From positions 1 through 54,473 of the forward strand of contig JAUHWU010000005.1 in assembly GCA_030427065.1 (NCBI GenBank): a stretch of 54,473 nucleotides of DNA, in the 5' to 3' direction. Within the stretch, counting starts at the first letter, position 1. Each line of letters starts with the position of its first letter. The DNA comes from Gammaproteobacteria bacterium. Lineage in GTDB: Bacteria > Pseudomonadota > Gammaproteobacteria > Pseudomonadales > Pseudohongiellaceae. The notes beneath the pieces were generated by a model, which saw only the letters and a program-made list of their open reading frames with translations, was not told where the DNA came from and searched no databases. This document shows positions 15,682 through 25,054 of the stretch, one piece after another. A program made the translations under genes and the position numbers.

Positions 15682-16317
15682 ATGAATTCAATATTGGTCA
15701 ATTTATCCAGCCAGAAGGGGGTTACCTTACTGGAGTTGATGATAGCGACGGCTATCCTGGCCATTGTCATTACTGTGGCTGTCCCGAGCTTTTCGGACGC
15801 CGGGGATTCACAACGGCTGATTGGGGCTGCAGAGCAGGTATATAACCATATCCAGCAAGCCCGCTCGGAATCTGTCTCTGGTAATTTGCTAGCCTATGTC
15901 AATTTCAATGCCCCTGTTTCGCCAACAGCAGCATCGGCGACCTGGCAATACGGCGTCAGTACAGGCAATAGCCTTTGTGCACTTACAGCAACAACGCCTG
16001 CGACGGCAAATGCTTGCTTTATAGTGGTGAGCGATGGAGATGCCAATCTGGATCCAGGCGATGGCTCGGTGGATACTGATGATCTGGTACTTATGCGATA
16101 TACCAGTTCAGACTGGGCTGGCGTGAGTATGCAAATTGATTCTTTTTCCAGTGGTAACACGCAACTTGTCTTTAATCCGGTTCGTGGAACATCCACTGAT
16201 GGTGAAATAAATCTGGTGAGCGGCCTGGGCAAATTGCTAAGGATTGAATTAAGCCTTCTTGGCAGGCCGACCATTTGCTCCCCTGATGGGTCGATACCCA
16301 ATTACAAGGTATGTTGA
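15682..16317 (+). CDS. fimT: Minor pilin FimT/FimU (GspH family)
   Basis: A 211-residue type IV pilus minor pilin. The prepilin leader is 11-12 residues, ending Lys-Gly before 'VTLLELMIATAILAIVITVAVPSF'-like hydrophobic sequence. Residue +1 is Val, not the usual Phe, and Glu5 is present. Prepilin peptidase should cut after the Gly. The GspH/FimT globular domain follows, with 'RLIGAAEQVYNHIQQARSES' and a paired C-terminal cysteine region. Minor pilins form the tip complex that starts pilus assembly. It is the first gene of a run fimT-pilW-pilX-pilV, and its stop overlaps the next start by 7 bp. Confidence 0.85.
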   Translation: MNSILVNLSSQKGVTLLELMIATAILAIVITVAVPSFSDAGDSQRLIGAAEQVYNHIQQARSESVSGNLLAYVNFNAPVSPTAASATWQYGVSTGNSLCALTATTPATANACFIVVSDGDANLDPGDGSVDTDDLVLMRYTSSDWAGVSMQIDSFSSGNTQLVFNPVRGTSTDGEINLVSGLGKLLRIELSLLGRPTICSPDGSIPNYKVC

Positions 16318-17162
16318 GATTCATGAAAAAGAAAGTGACTGCATTGCAAACCGGTTTCACGCTGACTGAGTTGCTTGTGACACTAGCCCTGGGTATGAGT
16401 GTTATATCTTCTGTGCTAATTGGTTATCTTGCAACGTATACCAGTTCAATGAATACATTGGCTGCAAGTAAAATGAACCAGGATTTAAACGCGGTTATGA
16501 ATCTGATGATTACCGAATTCCGGCGTGCAGGATATTCCGGTGATGCAACAACTATCACCTCGCCAACAGCCAATATTTTTAACCAGATAGATAATACTAC
16601 GCTGGAAGTCTACGACAGTATGGCAGGCAATACGGAGTTGGTCCCTGCGGGGGATGGCAGCTGGACTAATAATTTTGGTGGCACGCCAACCGCAACGGAA
16701 GGCAGCTGCATTGTTTATGCCTATGATCTTGATGAAGATGGCGTGGTTGATGCAAATGAACTTGGCGGTTTCCGCCTGAATAACGGCGCAGTGGAAATGC
16801 GTACTCTGGGAAATGTTGCAGACCCGGATACCTGCTCGAGTACAAGCAATACCTGGAATGCACTGACTGACACCGATTTTTTGACGGTCTCTGAGCTGGT
16901 TTTTAATCTGGATAATTCCCGCTGTATCAATACCCGTGAGCCTGATGGTATCAACAATGACCCGGGAGAAGATGCAACTATCGATGAGGCAGATGAGGCG
17001 GATTGTAACGATACACTCCCGATTGCCGCTAGCGGGGATATCACTGTTGAAACTCGACAAATATCAATCACGCTGACGGGAAATCTGACAAGCGACTCTT
17101 TCGTGCGGATTTCAATTAATCAGGAGGTCCGGGTACGCAACGACCTTGTGAGGATACATTGA
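16311..17162 (+). CDS. pilW: Minor pilin PilW
   Basis: A 283-residue prepilin with leader ending Thr-Gly before 'FTLTELLVTLALGMSV', with Glu5 present. The globular part has the PilW features 'MNQDLNAVMNLMITEFRRAGYSG', many Asp/Asn loops and a C-terminal strand pair ending 'RISINQEVRVRNDL'. It is part of the minor pilin tip complex. ATG 16311 overlaps the fimT stop and has AAGG upstream. ATG 16323 is an alternative giving a shorter leader. Its stop overlaps the pilX start (TGATG at 17160-17164), so these genes are translationally coupled. Confidence 0.87.
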   Translation: MLRFMKKKVTALQTGFTLTELLVTLALGMSVISSVLIGYLATYTSSMNTLAASKMNQDLNAVMNLMITEFRRAGYSGDATTITSPTANIFNQIDNTTLEVYDSMAGNTELVPAGDGSWTNNFGGTPTATEGSCIVYAYDLDEDGVVDANELGGFRLNNGAVEMRTLGNVADPDTCSSTSNTWNALTDTDFLTVSELVFNLDNSRCINTREPDGINNDPGEDATIDEADEADCNDTLPIAASGDITVETRQISITLTGNLTSDSFVRISINQEVRVRNDLVRIH

Positions 17163-18367
17163 TGAATAAACTGCAGGCATTTCCAAGACAAGGGAAGTGG
17201 AAACAGAATGGAGCACTCACGCTGGCTGTTTCCATGACCATCCTTATGTTGAGTACTCTTGTAACATTTAATGTCTCCCGCGCAATTCTGATGGAACAAA
17301 AGATTACCAATAATGATACCCGTGCCAAGTATGCCTTTGAAGCTGCTGAGGCAGGTATGAATGCTGCAGTTGATTACATAACCACTGATCCGGATCGTAA
17401 TGGTGACGGCGTTCTCGATCCTCTTGTTTTTGATCTGGTCACTGATGCCGATAATCTTGGTGATAGTAATACAACCCTCATAGGCTCCAGCACGGTAACA
17501 GTGACTTTGACAGACCTTTCGGGAAACATGACTCAGGTCAGGATCGTATCTTTGGGTATGAGTGATGACCGTAGTGCTTCCCGCACGGTTACTCAAACTC
17601 TGGTAACTATCAATCCCTTGCCCAATGCACCGGACAACCCGGTAATTACACGTGGCAGCATGATTATCGGTGGATCAGCAACAGTTCATAATCAGGAAGG
17701 TCACAGTACCATCTGGACTGGTAGTGAAATTGATATGGGATCCAATGCCAGTACCTCAACTGAAGTTCCTGATGTCGGTGGTGCGGGATATCCGACCTGC
17801 ATGGATATTCCAGGAAGCTGCTCTCTGGTACAAGCCTCAGATAACTCTATTAAGGGGCTTGACGTTATTGAAAATGATTCCAGTTTGAGCGCGTTATCCG
17901 GAGATGATTTTTTTGAAAACTTCTTCGGTGCCAGCCCCTCTTCTTATAGGGCATCCATGGTGACTATGGAAACAACTGCTGCCAGTGCCAATACAGATAT
18001 TGATCTGGCCTCCCATGAAGTTATCTGGATAGAAGGTAATACAAATTTCTCTGGTGTCACTGTTGGATGTGAGACAGCGGTAACTGGAAGTAATACCTGC
18101 CCCAACGCTAATACCAAGCCGTCAATAGTGATTGTAAATGGCGATGCATCATTCAGTGGTGGTAATCAGTTTTTTGGCATTTTGTTTGTCAGAGGTGGAG
18201 TAAATATTATAGGAAATACTACAATTAGAGGAGCAATGGTTACTGCAGGTGATGCAGTAAGCTCTACTGGTGGTAGCTTTGATGTCTGGTATAACTCCTC
18301 AATTCTCGCAGGAACCTCATTGGCCGGCGCCTCTACAGGCAGTGCCGGTACATGGAAGGATTTTTAA
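17162..18367 (+). CDS. pilX: Minor pilin PilX
   Basis: A 401-residue protein with the PilX N-terminus: a short basic leader ending Asn-Gly, then 'ALTLAVSMTILMLSTLVTF', and 'NDTRAKYAFEAAEAGMNAAV' after it. Residue 5 after the cut is not Glu, as is normal for PilX. The C-terminal 200 residues are Ser/Thr/Gly-rich with repeated short strands ('GDASFSGGNQFFGILFVRGGV'), as in other long PilX proteins. It joins the minor pilin complex and is thought to place the PilY1 adhesin in other species. No pilY1 lies beside it here. The gene is coupled to pilW and followed by pilV after 12 bp. Confidence 0.83.
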   Translation: MNKLQAFPRQGKWKQNGALTLAVSMTILMLSTLVTFNVSRAILMEQKITNNDTRAKYAFEAAEAGMNAAVDYITTDPDRNGDGVLDPLVFDLVTDADNLGDSNTTLIGSSTVTVTLTDLSGNMTQVRIVSLGMSDDRSASRTVTQTLVTINPLPNAPDNPVITRGSMIIGGSATVHNQEGHSTIWTGSEIDMGSNASTSTEVPDVGGAGYPTCMDIPGSCSLVQASDNSIKGLDVIENDSSLSALSGDDFFENFFGASPSSYRASMVTMETTAASANTDIDLASHEVIWIEGNTNFSGVTVGCETAVTGSNTCPNANTKPSIVIVNGDASFSGGNQFFGILFVRGGVNIIGNTTIRGAMVTAGDAVSSTGGSFDVWYNSSILAGTSLAGASTGSAGTWKDF

Positions 18368-18379
18368 AATCGGGAGCAT

Positions 18380-20456
18380 ATGATGAAAATTTTCAGACAT
18401 AGAAATTCAGGCTTTGGCCTCATAGAAATTCTGGTAACACTGGGGATACTGTCAGTCGGTATTCTGGGTGTCACCACTTTGCATGGGGTTATTACCAGGC
18501 AAAGTGCAGATAATAAAGCTCGCGCAGAGGCACTTAACATTGCTCAGTCGCGTATCGAGCAAATGCGTAACTATACCAACTCTGCCAATTCGGTGACGGA
18601 GTTCAATACCCTGTATGCCGATACCACTGGATACAGTAATAACGCCACTATTAATGGAGTGAGTAGCTCTTTTACCCGCTCAGAAAGTATCTCCTCTTCG
18701 GGATCTGTCAAGGATGTCATTGTAAAGGTGGACTGGACAGACCCCTCCGGTGATGGACAGTCAATTAGCCTGAATACAGAGTTATCGTTTGTTTCGCCTC
18801 GAAAAGTCGGGGATGCGGCCCTTGAGGCAACAGATGAGAAGATAGACTCCCCTACTGGAAGAGCAAGGCTTGGTGACGGTTCGCTGGATAATGATCAGGT
18901 AGCGTCAGCAAGTAGCAACGGTGATGGTACCAGTGAACTTATCTCGGGCCGCAACAGACTTCTGGCGGTAGGAAGTGATGTGGTATTGACCCTGGTGGAG
19001 GCTTGTCAGACAGAACAGGGGTCCTGTGCAGAGTTTGTCAGGATCAAAGGCAGGGTTTATATCGACAGAGATGAGTTACCCAACCTGGCTCCAGGTGCGG
19101 TACATATTATTGCCTCTGACGCAGCCTTTTGTGCGCGCCACTATATTCCTTATGGTGGGACCGAGTCCAATCGTACACCAGTAACTGATAACGACACTTC
19201 TACGGTTAAAACCTCAGCTAACTCCAGTGGAGAATATGAATATTTTGATTACACCTGTTATCTGGGGGGGGGGCTGGCATGGTAATGTAGGGATGCTGGT
19301 TTCCGGTAATACCAATTATGATGTCTGTGTGGGGGATCCGACTTCAATTCAGGACTATGAGAAGCCGGTAAGGGCTTCGCGTCGGGTTTACCGCGGTATG
19401 CTATACAAGATTGATGACAGTGAAGCGGATGGCAAGGAAAAAATTTCCGGATCTGATCTGGTGCAATATTATACTCAAGGTGTAGGTGACAGTGTTGTTT
19501 TGCCCTTGCCGGAATCGGGCGATATGACCCATGATTTTGTTATTACTGGTGCCTTTTCTACATCAGAGTTGAGTAATCCAAACCCTTGTAAAAATCTGGG
19601 CTCCATGACCAGGGCGGACTCTGTAGTTGATGGCGAGGTTGGTGGTTTGTTCAAAGGAATTCCTGATGATTTCTACTGCCTCAACGATGGCTATCAGAAT
19701 GCGGTTTCTACTCTTGATACCATACGCCCTGGCTTTGCTGTTGAAACAGATGCTACTTATGGTAATACCTGTCCCTACAATCCAGCCGATCCCCCGGCGG
19801 CTCTCCACCATGTTATGGGCAGTGTCACCATGAGCGCCGCTGTTTCCGATGAGAACACCCAATTGGCAACCGGTATAACAGTGTTCACTTCGGATGGTCC
19901 GGGTACCTGTATAATGGGGGCGTTGCAGGTTGATGGTGTGAACAATGAATACAGCAAAGACTATGACTGTGTTATCTATGACTGGCATACTACCGTCAAT
20001 GGTGTGGAAGTATTAAATGGGTGGAATGGTTATATTGAAGTTGATTATGACCAGTCCAGTATGAGCTGCGATCCGAACCGGATTACCCTTTCTGATGTCA
20101 CTACGAACAGCATTGGTAATGATTTCAGTAATTGTTCGCCGGGATCGTTCATCTTTTTTACCGGGACGGTTCTGGATACCCCTAATAATCGTGAAATTTC
20201 TACGGTGTCCATCAGTGATACTGGTGGCAGTTGCACTCTTGCACCGGATGGTATGAGTTTCAGTTGTATTACCGATGAGTTTGCGTTGGGAGTGACAGAC
20301 TGGACTGGTAATATCAGCATTAGCTCCGATGCCAACGTTGTTTGCACGGCAACTGGTACAGGCGATAATCCAGGTGTGTTCTCCTTTGTTGCAGAATCGT
20401 CTGGATTTGTAAATCTGGATATTACGCTTAGCAACAGTCAAAATGCATGTCCCTAG
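18380..20456 (+). CDS. pilV: Minor pilin PilV-like protein, split by a frameshift in a G10 tract
   Basis: The first frame (18380-19285) encodes a PilV prepilin: leader ending Ser-Gly, then 'FGLIEILVTLGILSVGILG' and 'ALNIAQSRIEQMRNY'. It stops soon after a run of ten G (19264-19273). Another frame continues without a break to 20456 ('WHGNVGMLVSGNTNYDVCVG'). With nine G the two join as 'TCYLGGGWHGNVGML', giving one protein of 691 residues. As written, the product ends at 301 residues. This may be slipped-strand phase variation of a surface pilus component, a sequencing error, or a true mutation. The long Cys-containing C-terminal part is unusual for PilV and may be an adhesive domain. It occupies the place where pilY1 often lies. 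Confidence 0.78.
19264..19273 (+). repeat. Ten-G homopolymer inside pilV
   Basis: Ten consecutive G lie in the coding strand of pilV. Nine or twelve would keep the full reading frame, and ten ends translation at 19285. Poly-G tracts of this length slip easily and control phase-variable pilus genes in other bacteria, for example pilC in Neisseria. Confidence 0.9.
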
Positions 20457-20521
20457 TAGTGAGTTAGCATATTGGAACAGATGACCTTTTCTTGATTATG
20501 CTATGCTTTTTTGATGAAGTG

Positions 20522-20569
20522 CTGCTGCTCTCTTTAGTAGATTAGCTGGCTGTCTAAAGAGAGCAGCAG
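20522..20569. repeat. Perfect 15-bp inverted repeat upstream of pilE
   Basis: CTGCTGCTCTCTTTA (20522-20536) and its exact complement (20555-20569) flank an 18-base loop. No T run follows on either strand, so it is not a standard terminator. It lies in the likely 5' untranslated region of pilE, about 86 bp before the start codon. Confidence 0.85.
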
Positions 20570-20655
20570 AGTCATGAATGGAAATCTGTAATTTCATGTA
20601 CCAGGAAATGAAAAAAGCAATTTACTTAAGTGATAAGATTTTTCCAGGAGGCAGT

Positions 20656-21093
20656 GTGAAAATGACCAGCGGCTTTACCCTGATTGAAATGCTAATAGCG
20701 ATAGCTATCATGGGCATATTGACCATGGTTGCCTATCCCGCATATCAGGATAGCACGAGGAAATCCCGTCGCTCTGATGCTATGGCGGCAGTGCTGAGCG
20801 TTCAGGTAGCCCAGGAAAAATTTCGTGGTAGCTGTCCTTATTATGCGCAGAATATCGGCGCCAGTAATATCTGCGGAGCCAATGCTGGCGCCAGTACTGT
20901 TGCTTCTGTAACCACGAGTAATGAGAGTTATTATACTCTGAGCATTGAAGCTGCAACTGCAACAGGCAATGCCTACACTATTGTGGCAACGCCGACTGGT
21001 TCTCAGGGAGGTGATACAGCGTGTAGTCCTATGAAAATTGCATTCAGTGCAACCAATCCGGGGGGACTGAAAACACCTGCAGACTGCTGGTAG
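20656..21093 (+). CDS. pilE: Type IV pilin PilE
   Basis: A 145-residue pilin of the PilE minor/major class. The GTG at 20656 is chosen because AGGAGG lies just upstream and it gives a normal five-residue leader ending Ser-Gly before 'FTLIEMLIAIAIMGILTM'. ATG 20662 is an alternative. An upstream in-frame ATG at 20578 would give an overlong leader. After the N-terminal helix come 'YPAYQDSTRKSRRSDAMAAV' and 'AQEKFRGSCP', then paired cysteines including the C-terminal disulfide region (Cys near 'GDTACSP' and 'PADCW'). It is separated from pilV by 199 bp with an inverted repeat, so it probably has independent control. Confidence 0.85.
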   Translation: MKMTSGFTLIEMLIAIAIMGILTMVAYPAYQDSTRKSRRSDAMAAVLSVQVAQEKFRGSCPYYAQNIGASNICGANAGASTVASVTTSNESYYTLSIEAATATGNAYTIVATPTGSQGGDTACSPMKIAFSATNPGGLKTPADCW

Positions 21094-21148
21094 TCTCAAC
21101 CTTTACCAGTATTACCAGTAACACCATGCCTGTTATGTGATCTTTACA

Positions 21149-21715
21149 CTACTCACAATGTAACGGCTGCCCGTTGCTGTTTTCCACTACTCCATCTCCA
21201 TCGGAGTCTTTGGCATAGCGAGTTCTTCCAGTAAAACTCACTATAATCTGTCTTGCCAGCGCAGGATTTTTATCTACAGGGCAAAAGGTAAAATTTCCAT
21301 TCTGGTGATTTGTTGTGCCTCGTGGAGTCATCTGCAGATATTGTTTGCTTCGAAAGGAATTGAAGCTGAGATCTCCCTGGGCAGCAATAGCGTCCAGTTT
21401 ATAAAGCAAACGATCTTTTCCGTTTAATGTCCTGTCAGCATTGTTGTCTGTAAAAATGATACTACCTTCATGCCACTTACCCTGACATGTTTTGCCATCA
21501 CTACTGCGACAGAATGTCACCATTTGTGCTTCAAAAACAGCGGCCGATCTGGCCATGGCAATAGCGGCCATAATGTCCGACATCACACCGTCAATGCGTT
21601 TTACTTCCTGTGATCGGGTAAATCCATTTGGAGCAAAGCTAGCTAATAAAACGCCAACAACTGATAGCATCAGTAATAATTCAACCAGAGTAATTCCTTG
21701 ATTTTTTCTACTCAT
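21149..21715 (-). CDS. Second FimT/GspH-type pseudopilin
   Basis: A 188-residue prepilin on the opposite strand to the main pilin operon, convergent with pilE. The leader is short and ends Gln-Gly before 'ITLVELLLMLSVVGVLLASF', with Glu5 present. The GspH/FimT domain shows 'IMAAIAMARSAAVFEAQMVTFCRS', 'GSIIFTDNNADRTL' and a C-terminal 'SFTGRTRYAKDSDGDG', standard landmarks of FimT. The ATG at 21713-21715 follows GGGAGG; a GTG one codon earlier is too close to that site. It may be an alternative FimU that competes with the first copy in tip assembly. Confidence 0.83.
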   Translation of the reverse strand: MSRKNQGITLVELLLMLSVVGVLLASFAPNGFTRSQEVKRIDGVMSDIMAAIAMARSAAVFEAQMVTFCRSSDGKTCQGKWHEGSIIFTDNNADRTLNGKDRLLYKLDAIAAQGDLSFNSFRSKQYLQMTPRGTTNHQNGNFTFCPVDKNPALARQIIVSFTGRTRYAKDSDGDGVVENSNGQPLHCE

Positions 21716-21885
21716 CACACCTCCCTGTGTACCATTGCAGTAAAGACCAGGTTTGCATAATTGTAAAGTCTCATTCCAATTCCATTAATTTGAATATTCG
21801 TCAGGAAATATGCCGGTCATATTGAGCTTTGGATAAGCTTTCCCGATTTGGAATATGGATTATTTGTGAATTCGCATATATGTTG

Positions 21886-21913
21886 TTTACACTAAAAATC
21901 AACAAGTTATAAT
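21886..21913 (+). promoter_or_regulatory. Sigma-70-type promoter for the DUF5916 gene
   Basis: TTTACA (21886-21891) and TATAAT (21908-21913) are 16 bp apart, with the ATG 38 bp beyond the -10 box. The -10 is perfect. Confidence 0.55.
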
Positions 21914-21950
21914 ATTGTCATAACAACCTTGGCATTTCGGTTTCAAGCCT

Positions 21951-24200
21951 ATGAGCAATACATTCAAGCAGAATGACCACGCTCTAAATTTTCTATCTTT
22001 TTCCCAATTTCTACTCTCCCTGTTTGGATTGGTTTTGTTGCTTTACAGCCAGATCCTGCTGGCCCAGCAAACAGAGCCTACAACCGATTTCGGGCGCAAA
22101 CGGCTCGAGATAGTCAGAACTGAACTGGCTCCTAAAATAGATGGTGTGTTGGACGATGAAATCTGGAAGACTGCGACGGTTATTTCAGACTTCCATCAGT
22201 TCCAGCCAGTTGATCATGGCGAGCCCAGTGAGAGAAGTGAATTTTATATTGCTTACAGCGAGCGATTTTTCTACGTAGCTGCCCGCTTGTATGACAGCGA
22301 CCCTTCTGCCATCAGTGCCAGGCAAATGGTTCAGGGGGGCAACATGCAGTTTGATGATGCCTTTGAATTTATTCTGGATACCTTTAATAACGGGCGTACC
22401 GGTTATCAATTCCAGGTAAATCCAAATGGGATTCGTCGCGAAGGTGTGTTCGATCAACCCAATAATCTGAATCGAGACTGGACCGGTATCTGGCGGGTAG
22501 AAAGTAAAGTTGATGATCAAGGCTGGACTGCCGAAGTTGCCATTCCATTCAATACCTTAAATTTTGATCCTGACACAGAAGAGTGGGGATTTACCATCGC
22601 CAGGACTATTGCCCGTAAGCAGGAAGAAATTGCCTGGTCCTCTTTTAACCGTAATATCAATCCAACCACAACGGGCTTAATCACTGGCATAACTGATATC
22701 CGTCAGGGTATTGGTCTGGATATTATTCCTTCAATCGCCATGGCAAGTGCTAAAGATAATGTGACAGGCATTGGTGATGATCGTGTCGATCCGTCTCTAA
22801 ATGTGTTTTATAAAATCACCCCGAATCTTACCGGTGCGCTAACCCTTAATACCGACTTTTCTGCTACAGAGGTCGATAACAGGCAGGTAAACCTGAGCCG
22901 GTTTTCGTTATTTTTTCCCGAGAAACGCGACTTCTTTTTGCAGGATGTTGATATTTTCAGTTTTGGCGGGCTTGGTGGTGGCGGCAATTTCAATAATAAC
23001 CAGAATGGTATTCCTTTTTATTCCAGGCGCATTGGTTTGAGCCGTAGCGGACAGGCAGTAGATATTGATGCCGGGCTCAAAATGACTGGTCGGGTAGGAC
23101 AATGGAATGTTGGTGCTTTGGCTGTGCAACAGGGAGATACAAATGCGCTTGATGGACAAAGTTTATTCGTAGGTCGTGCTGCAATGAACGTACTCTCAGA
23201 GTCCAGCGTGGGAGCTATTTTTACCCAGGGTGATCCCAATAGCGAGACCGACAACAATCTGGCCGGAGTGGATTTCAGTTACCAGAATACCCGCTTTTCT
23301 GATCGTTACACCATGCGAGGTAATGCCTGGTACCAGCAGACAGACACTGATGGCCGGACCGGTGATGACAAAGCCTATGGTGCCAGAATAAACATGGATA
23401 CACAGGGTAATGGGTTCGGGGGAAATATTGGTTATACCTATATTGGAGAAGATTTTAATCCTGCGCTGGGTTTTGCCAACCAGCGTGGAGTTGAATCTTT
23501 AGCCTTACAGGGAAGGTTTCGATATTTCCTGCGCAACAACCCACTGATTAGAACCTTTAATATATTTGGGCGCTTTACCCACGATCGTGATCTGGCTACC
23601 GGCGAATTGGTCAGTGAGAATTTTTTTACTCGAGTCATCAATCTTAATACGCATCGCGGTGACCAGATCGGACTTGGTGTAGGGAGAAGTCGGGAAGGCC
23701 TGGCTACTGATTTTGAGATAAGGCCAGGCATTGTCATACCAGCGGGAAAATACAGTTTTATGAATATCAACGGGCAGATTGAGATTTCCAACCAGCGAAA
23801 TTTTGCCCCTTTTGTCAGTTTTAACATTGGTGAGTTTTATGACGGCGATCGCAGCCAGTATGGCACTGGATTGGAATGGCGACCTGATGAACATTTTTTT
23901 CTGAATCTCAGTTACAGCTATCAGGATATTAAACTTCCCTATGGCGACTTTGTCATACGCCAGGTTACCGCAAATGCCAATTACGCGTTCAATTCCAAAT
24001 GGTCCTGGGTAAATCTTGTGCAGTTTGATAATGCATCAAGCTCAGTGGGTATAAACAGTAGATTACGCTGGAACCCTGAGGCAGGTGAAGATCTTTTTAT
24101 CGTAATAAACTATAACTTCGATTCTGAAGGTGCGTTCTCGCGATTAAGTCGGGAAAAGTCAGAGATTGCGCTTAAATACACTAAAACATTTCGCTACTAA
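21951..24200 (+). CDS. DUF5916 protein with N-terminal CBM9-like domain
   Basis: A 749-residue exported protein. The N-terminal signal region is long (hydrophobic 'FLLSLFGLVLLLYSQILLAQ'). Residues about 45-245 match the carbohydrate-binding family 9-like domain, with 'PKIDGVLDDEIWKTA', 'DDAFEFILDTFNN' and 'GWTAEVAIPFNTLNF'. The rest has the DUF5916 pattern: 'NTDFSATEVDNRQVNLSRFS', 'FFPEKRDFFLQ', then alternating short strands to the C-terminus ending 'KYTKTFRY', as in an outer-membrane beta-barrel. Family members are predicted surface proteins near carbohydrate or peptide use genes, with no established activity. It is a single gene with its own promoter. Confidence 0.87.
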   Translation: MSNTFKQNDHALNFLSFSQFLLSLFGLVLLLYSQILLAQQTEPTTDFGRKRLEIVRTELAPKIDGVLDDEIWKTATVISDFHQFQPVDHGEPSERSEFYIAYSERFFYVAARLYDSDPSAISARQMVQGGNMQFDDAFEFILDTFNNGRTGYQFQVNPNGIRREGVFDQPNNLNRDWTGIWRVESKVDDQGWTAEVAIPFNTLNFDPDTEEWGFTIARTIARKQEEIAWSSFNRNINPTTTGLITGITDIRQGIGLDIIPSIAMASAKDNVTGIGDDRVDPSLNVFYKITPNLTGALTLNTDFSATEVDNRQVNLSRFSLFFPEKRDFFLQDVDIFSFGGLGGGGNFNNNQNGIPFYSRRIGLSRSGQAVDIDAGLKMTGRVGQWNVGALAVQQGDTNALDGQSLFVGRAAMNVLSESSVGAIFTQGDPNSETDNNLAGVDFSYQNTRFSDRYTMRGNAWYQQTDTDGRTGDDKAYGARINMDTQGNGFGGNIGYTYIGEDFNPALGFANQRGVESLALQGRFRYFLRNNPLIRTFNIFGRFTHDRDLATGELVSENFFTRVINLNTHRGDQIGLGVGRSREGLATDFEIRPGIVIPAGKYSFMNINGQIEISNQRNFAPFVSFNIGEFYDGDRSQYGTGLEWRPDEHFFLNLSYSYQDIKLPYGDFVIRQVTANANYAFNSKWSWVNLVQFDNASSSVGINSRLRWNPEAGEDLFIVINYNFDSEGAFSRLSREKSEIALKYTKTFRY

Positions 24201-24279
24201 AGTGGCGTTGGATCAATGTCAGCTTTGAGCTAATGAAGTAGTATTGATCAATACTCCATTAGCGCAATATATTTTAATT

Positions 24280-25017
24280 ATGCTTGAAATACATGCCAGG
24301 ACTGATGCTGGATTAGTCAGAACCAATAATGAAGATTATTTTTTCATTGATCCGGAAAATCAATTAATAATTGTTGCAGATGGTGCTGGCGGTTATGAGT
24401 ATGGTGAAGTTGCCAGCCGACTTGCTGTAGAAAGTTGTTATCAGTACCTCACCAGAGAAGATTACCTGCAGGATACTTCGGATATCACACAGACTTTGAT
24501 GGATAGTATTACCTTTGCTAACCAACAAGTTATCGCCTACAAGAAAAAACATCATTCCGGCAGTAAAATGGGGACTACGCTTTCCTGTGTTTATGTTGGT
24601 GACGAAGTTGCCAACTTTGCCTGGATGGGCGATTCAAGAATTTTCCTCATAAATTGTAAAGCCAACCGGGTAACCCAGCTCAGTACTGACCACACCTTGT
24701 ACCAGGAGATGCTGGCCAGGGGAGAAGTAGGTCAAAGCTACAAGAAGAGTATTCTTAGCCGAATGCTTGGAAACAATCCTTATACCCGCCCGGATGGCGG
24801 TGAAGCAGAAATACACAGAGGTGATTTATTGCTGGCCTGTTCTGATGGCTTGAGTGATCTGGTTAGTGAAGAAAGAATGCTTGAAGCACTGGTGGCAGCG
24901 GAAAATGATCATGAGAAAGGCATTGAAGCCTTGATCGAGCTGGCCAAAGGGCAGGGTGGTAGAGATAATATAACCGTAGTTATAGCTGAAGCCAAAGGGG
25001 CCTGCGATCAGGTCTGA
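24280..25017 (+). CDS. PP2C-family Ser/Thr protein phosphatase
   Basis: A 245-residue soluble phosphatase (Stp1/PrpC type). The metal-binding landmarks are all visible: 'RTNNED' (Asp19), 'ADGAGG' (Asp34), 'GTTLSC', 'WMGDSR', 'ACSDGLSD' and 'GGRDNITVV'. It should remove phosphate from Ser/Thr residues using two Mn/Mg ions. I use ATG 24280, which gives the typical family start (MLEIHARTDAG). Upstream TTG 24244 adds 12 unusual residues. There is no clear ribosome binding site. The convergent gene 37 bp away is a Ser/Thr kinase, its likely antagonist. Confidence 0.92.
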   Translation: MLEIHARTDAGLVRTNNEDYFFIDPENQLIIVADGAGGYEYGEVASRLAVESCYQYLTREDYLQDTSDITQTLMDSITFANQQVIAYKKKHHSGSKMGTTLSCVYVGDEVANFAWMGDSRIFLINCKANRVTQLSTDHTLYQEMLARGEVGQSYKKSILSRMLGNNPYTRPDGGEAEIHRGDLLLACSDGLSDLVSEERMLEALVAAENDHEKGIEALIELAKGQGGRDNITVVIAEAKGACDQV

Positions 25018-25054
25018 AGCTGTTTATACTTAATCAGGCTCCCTGGATTGTAGT

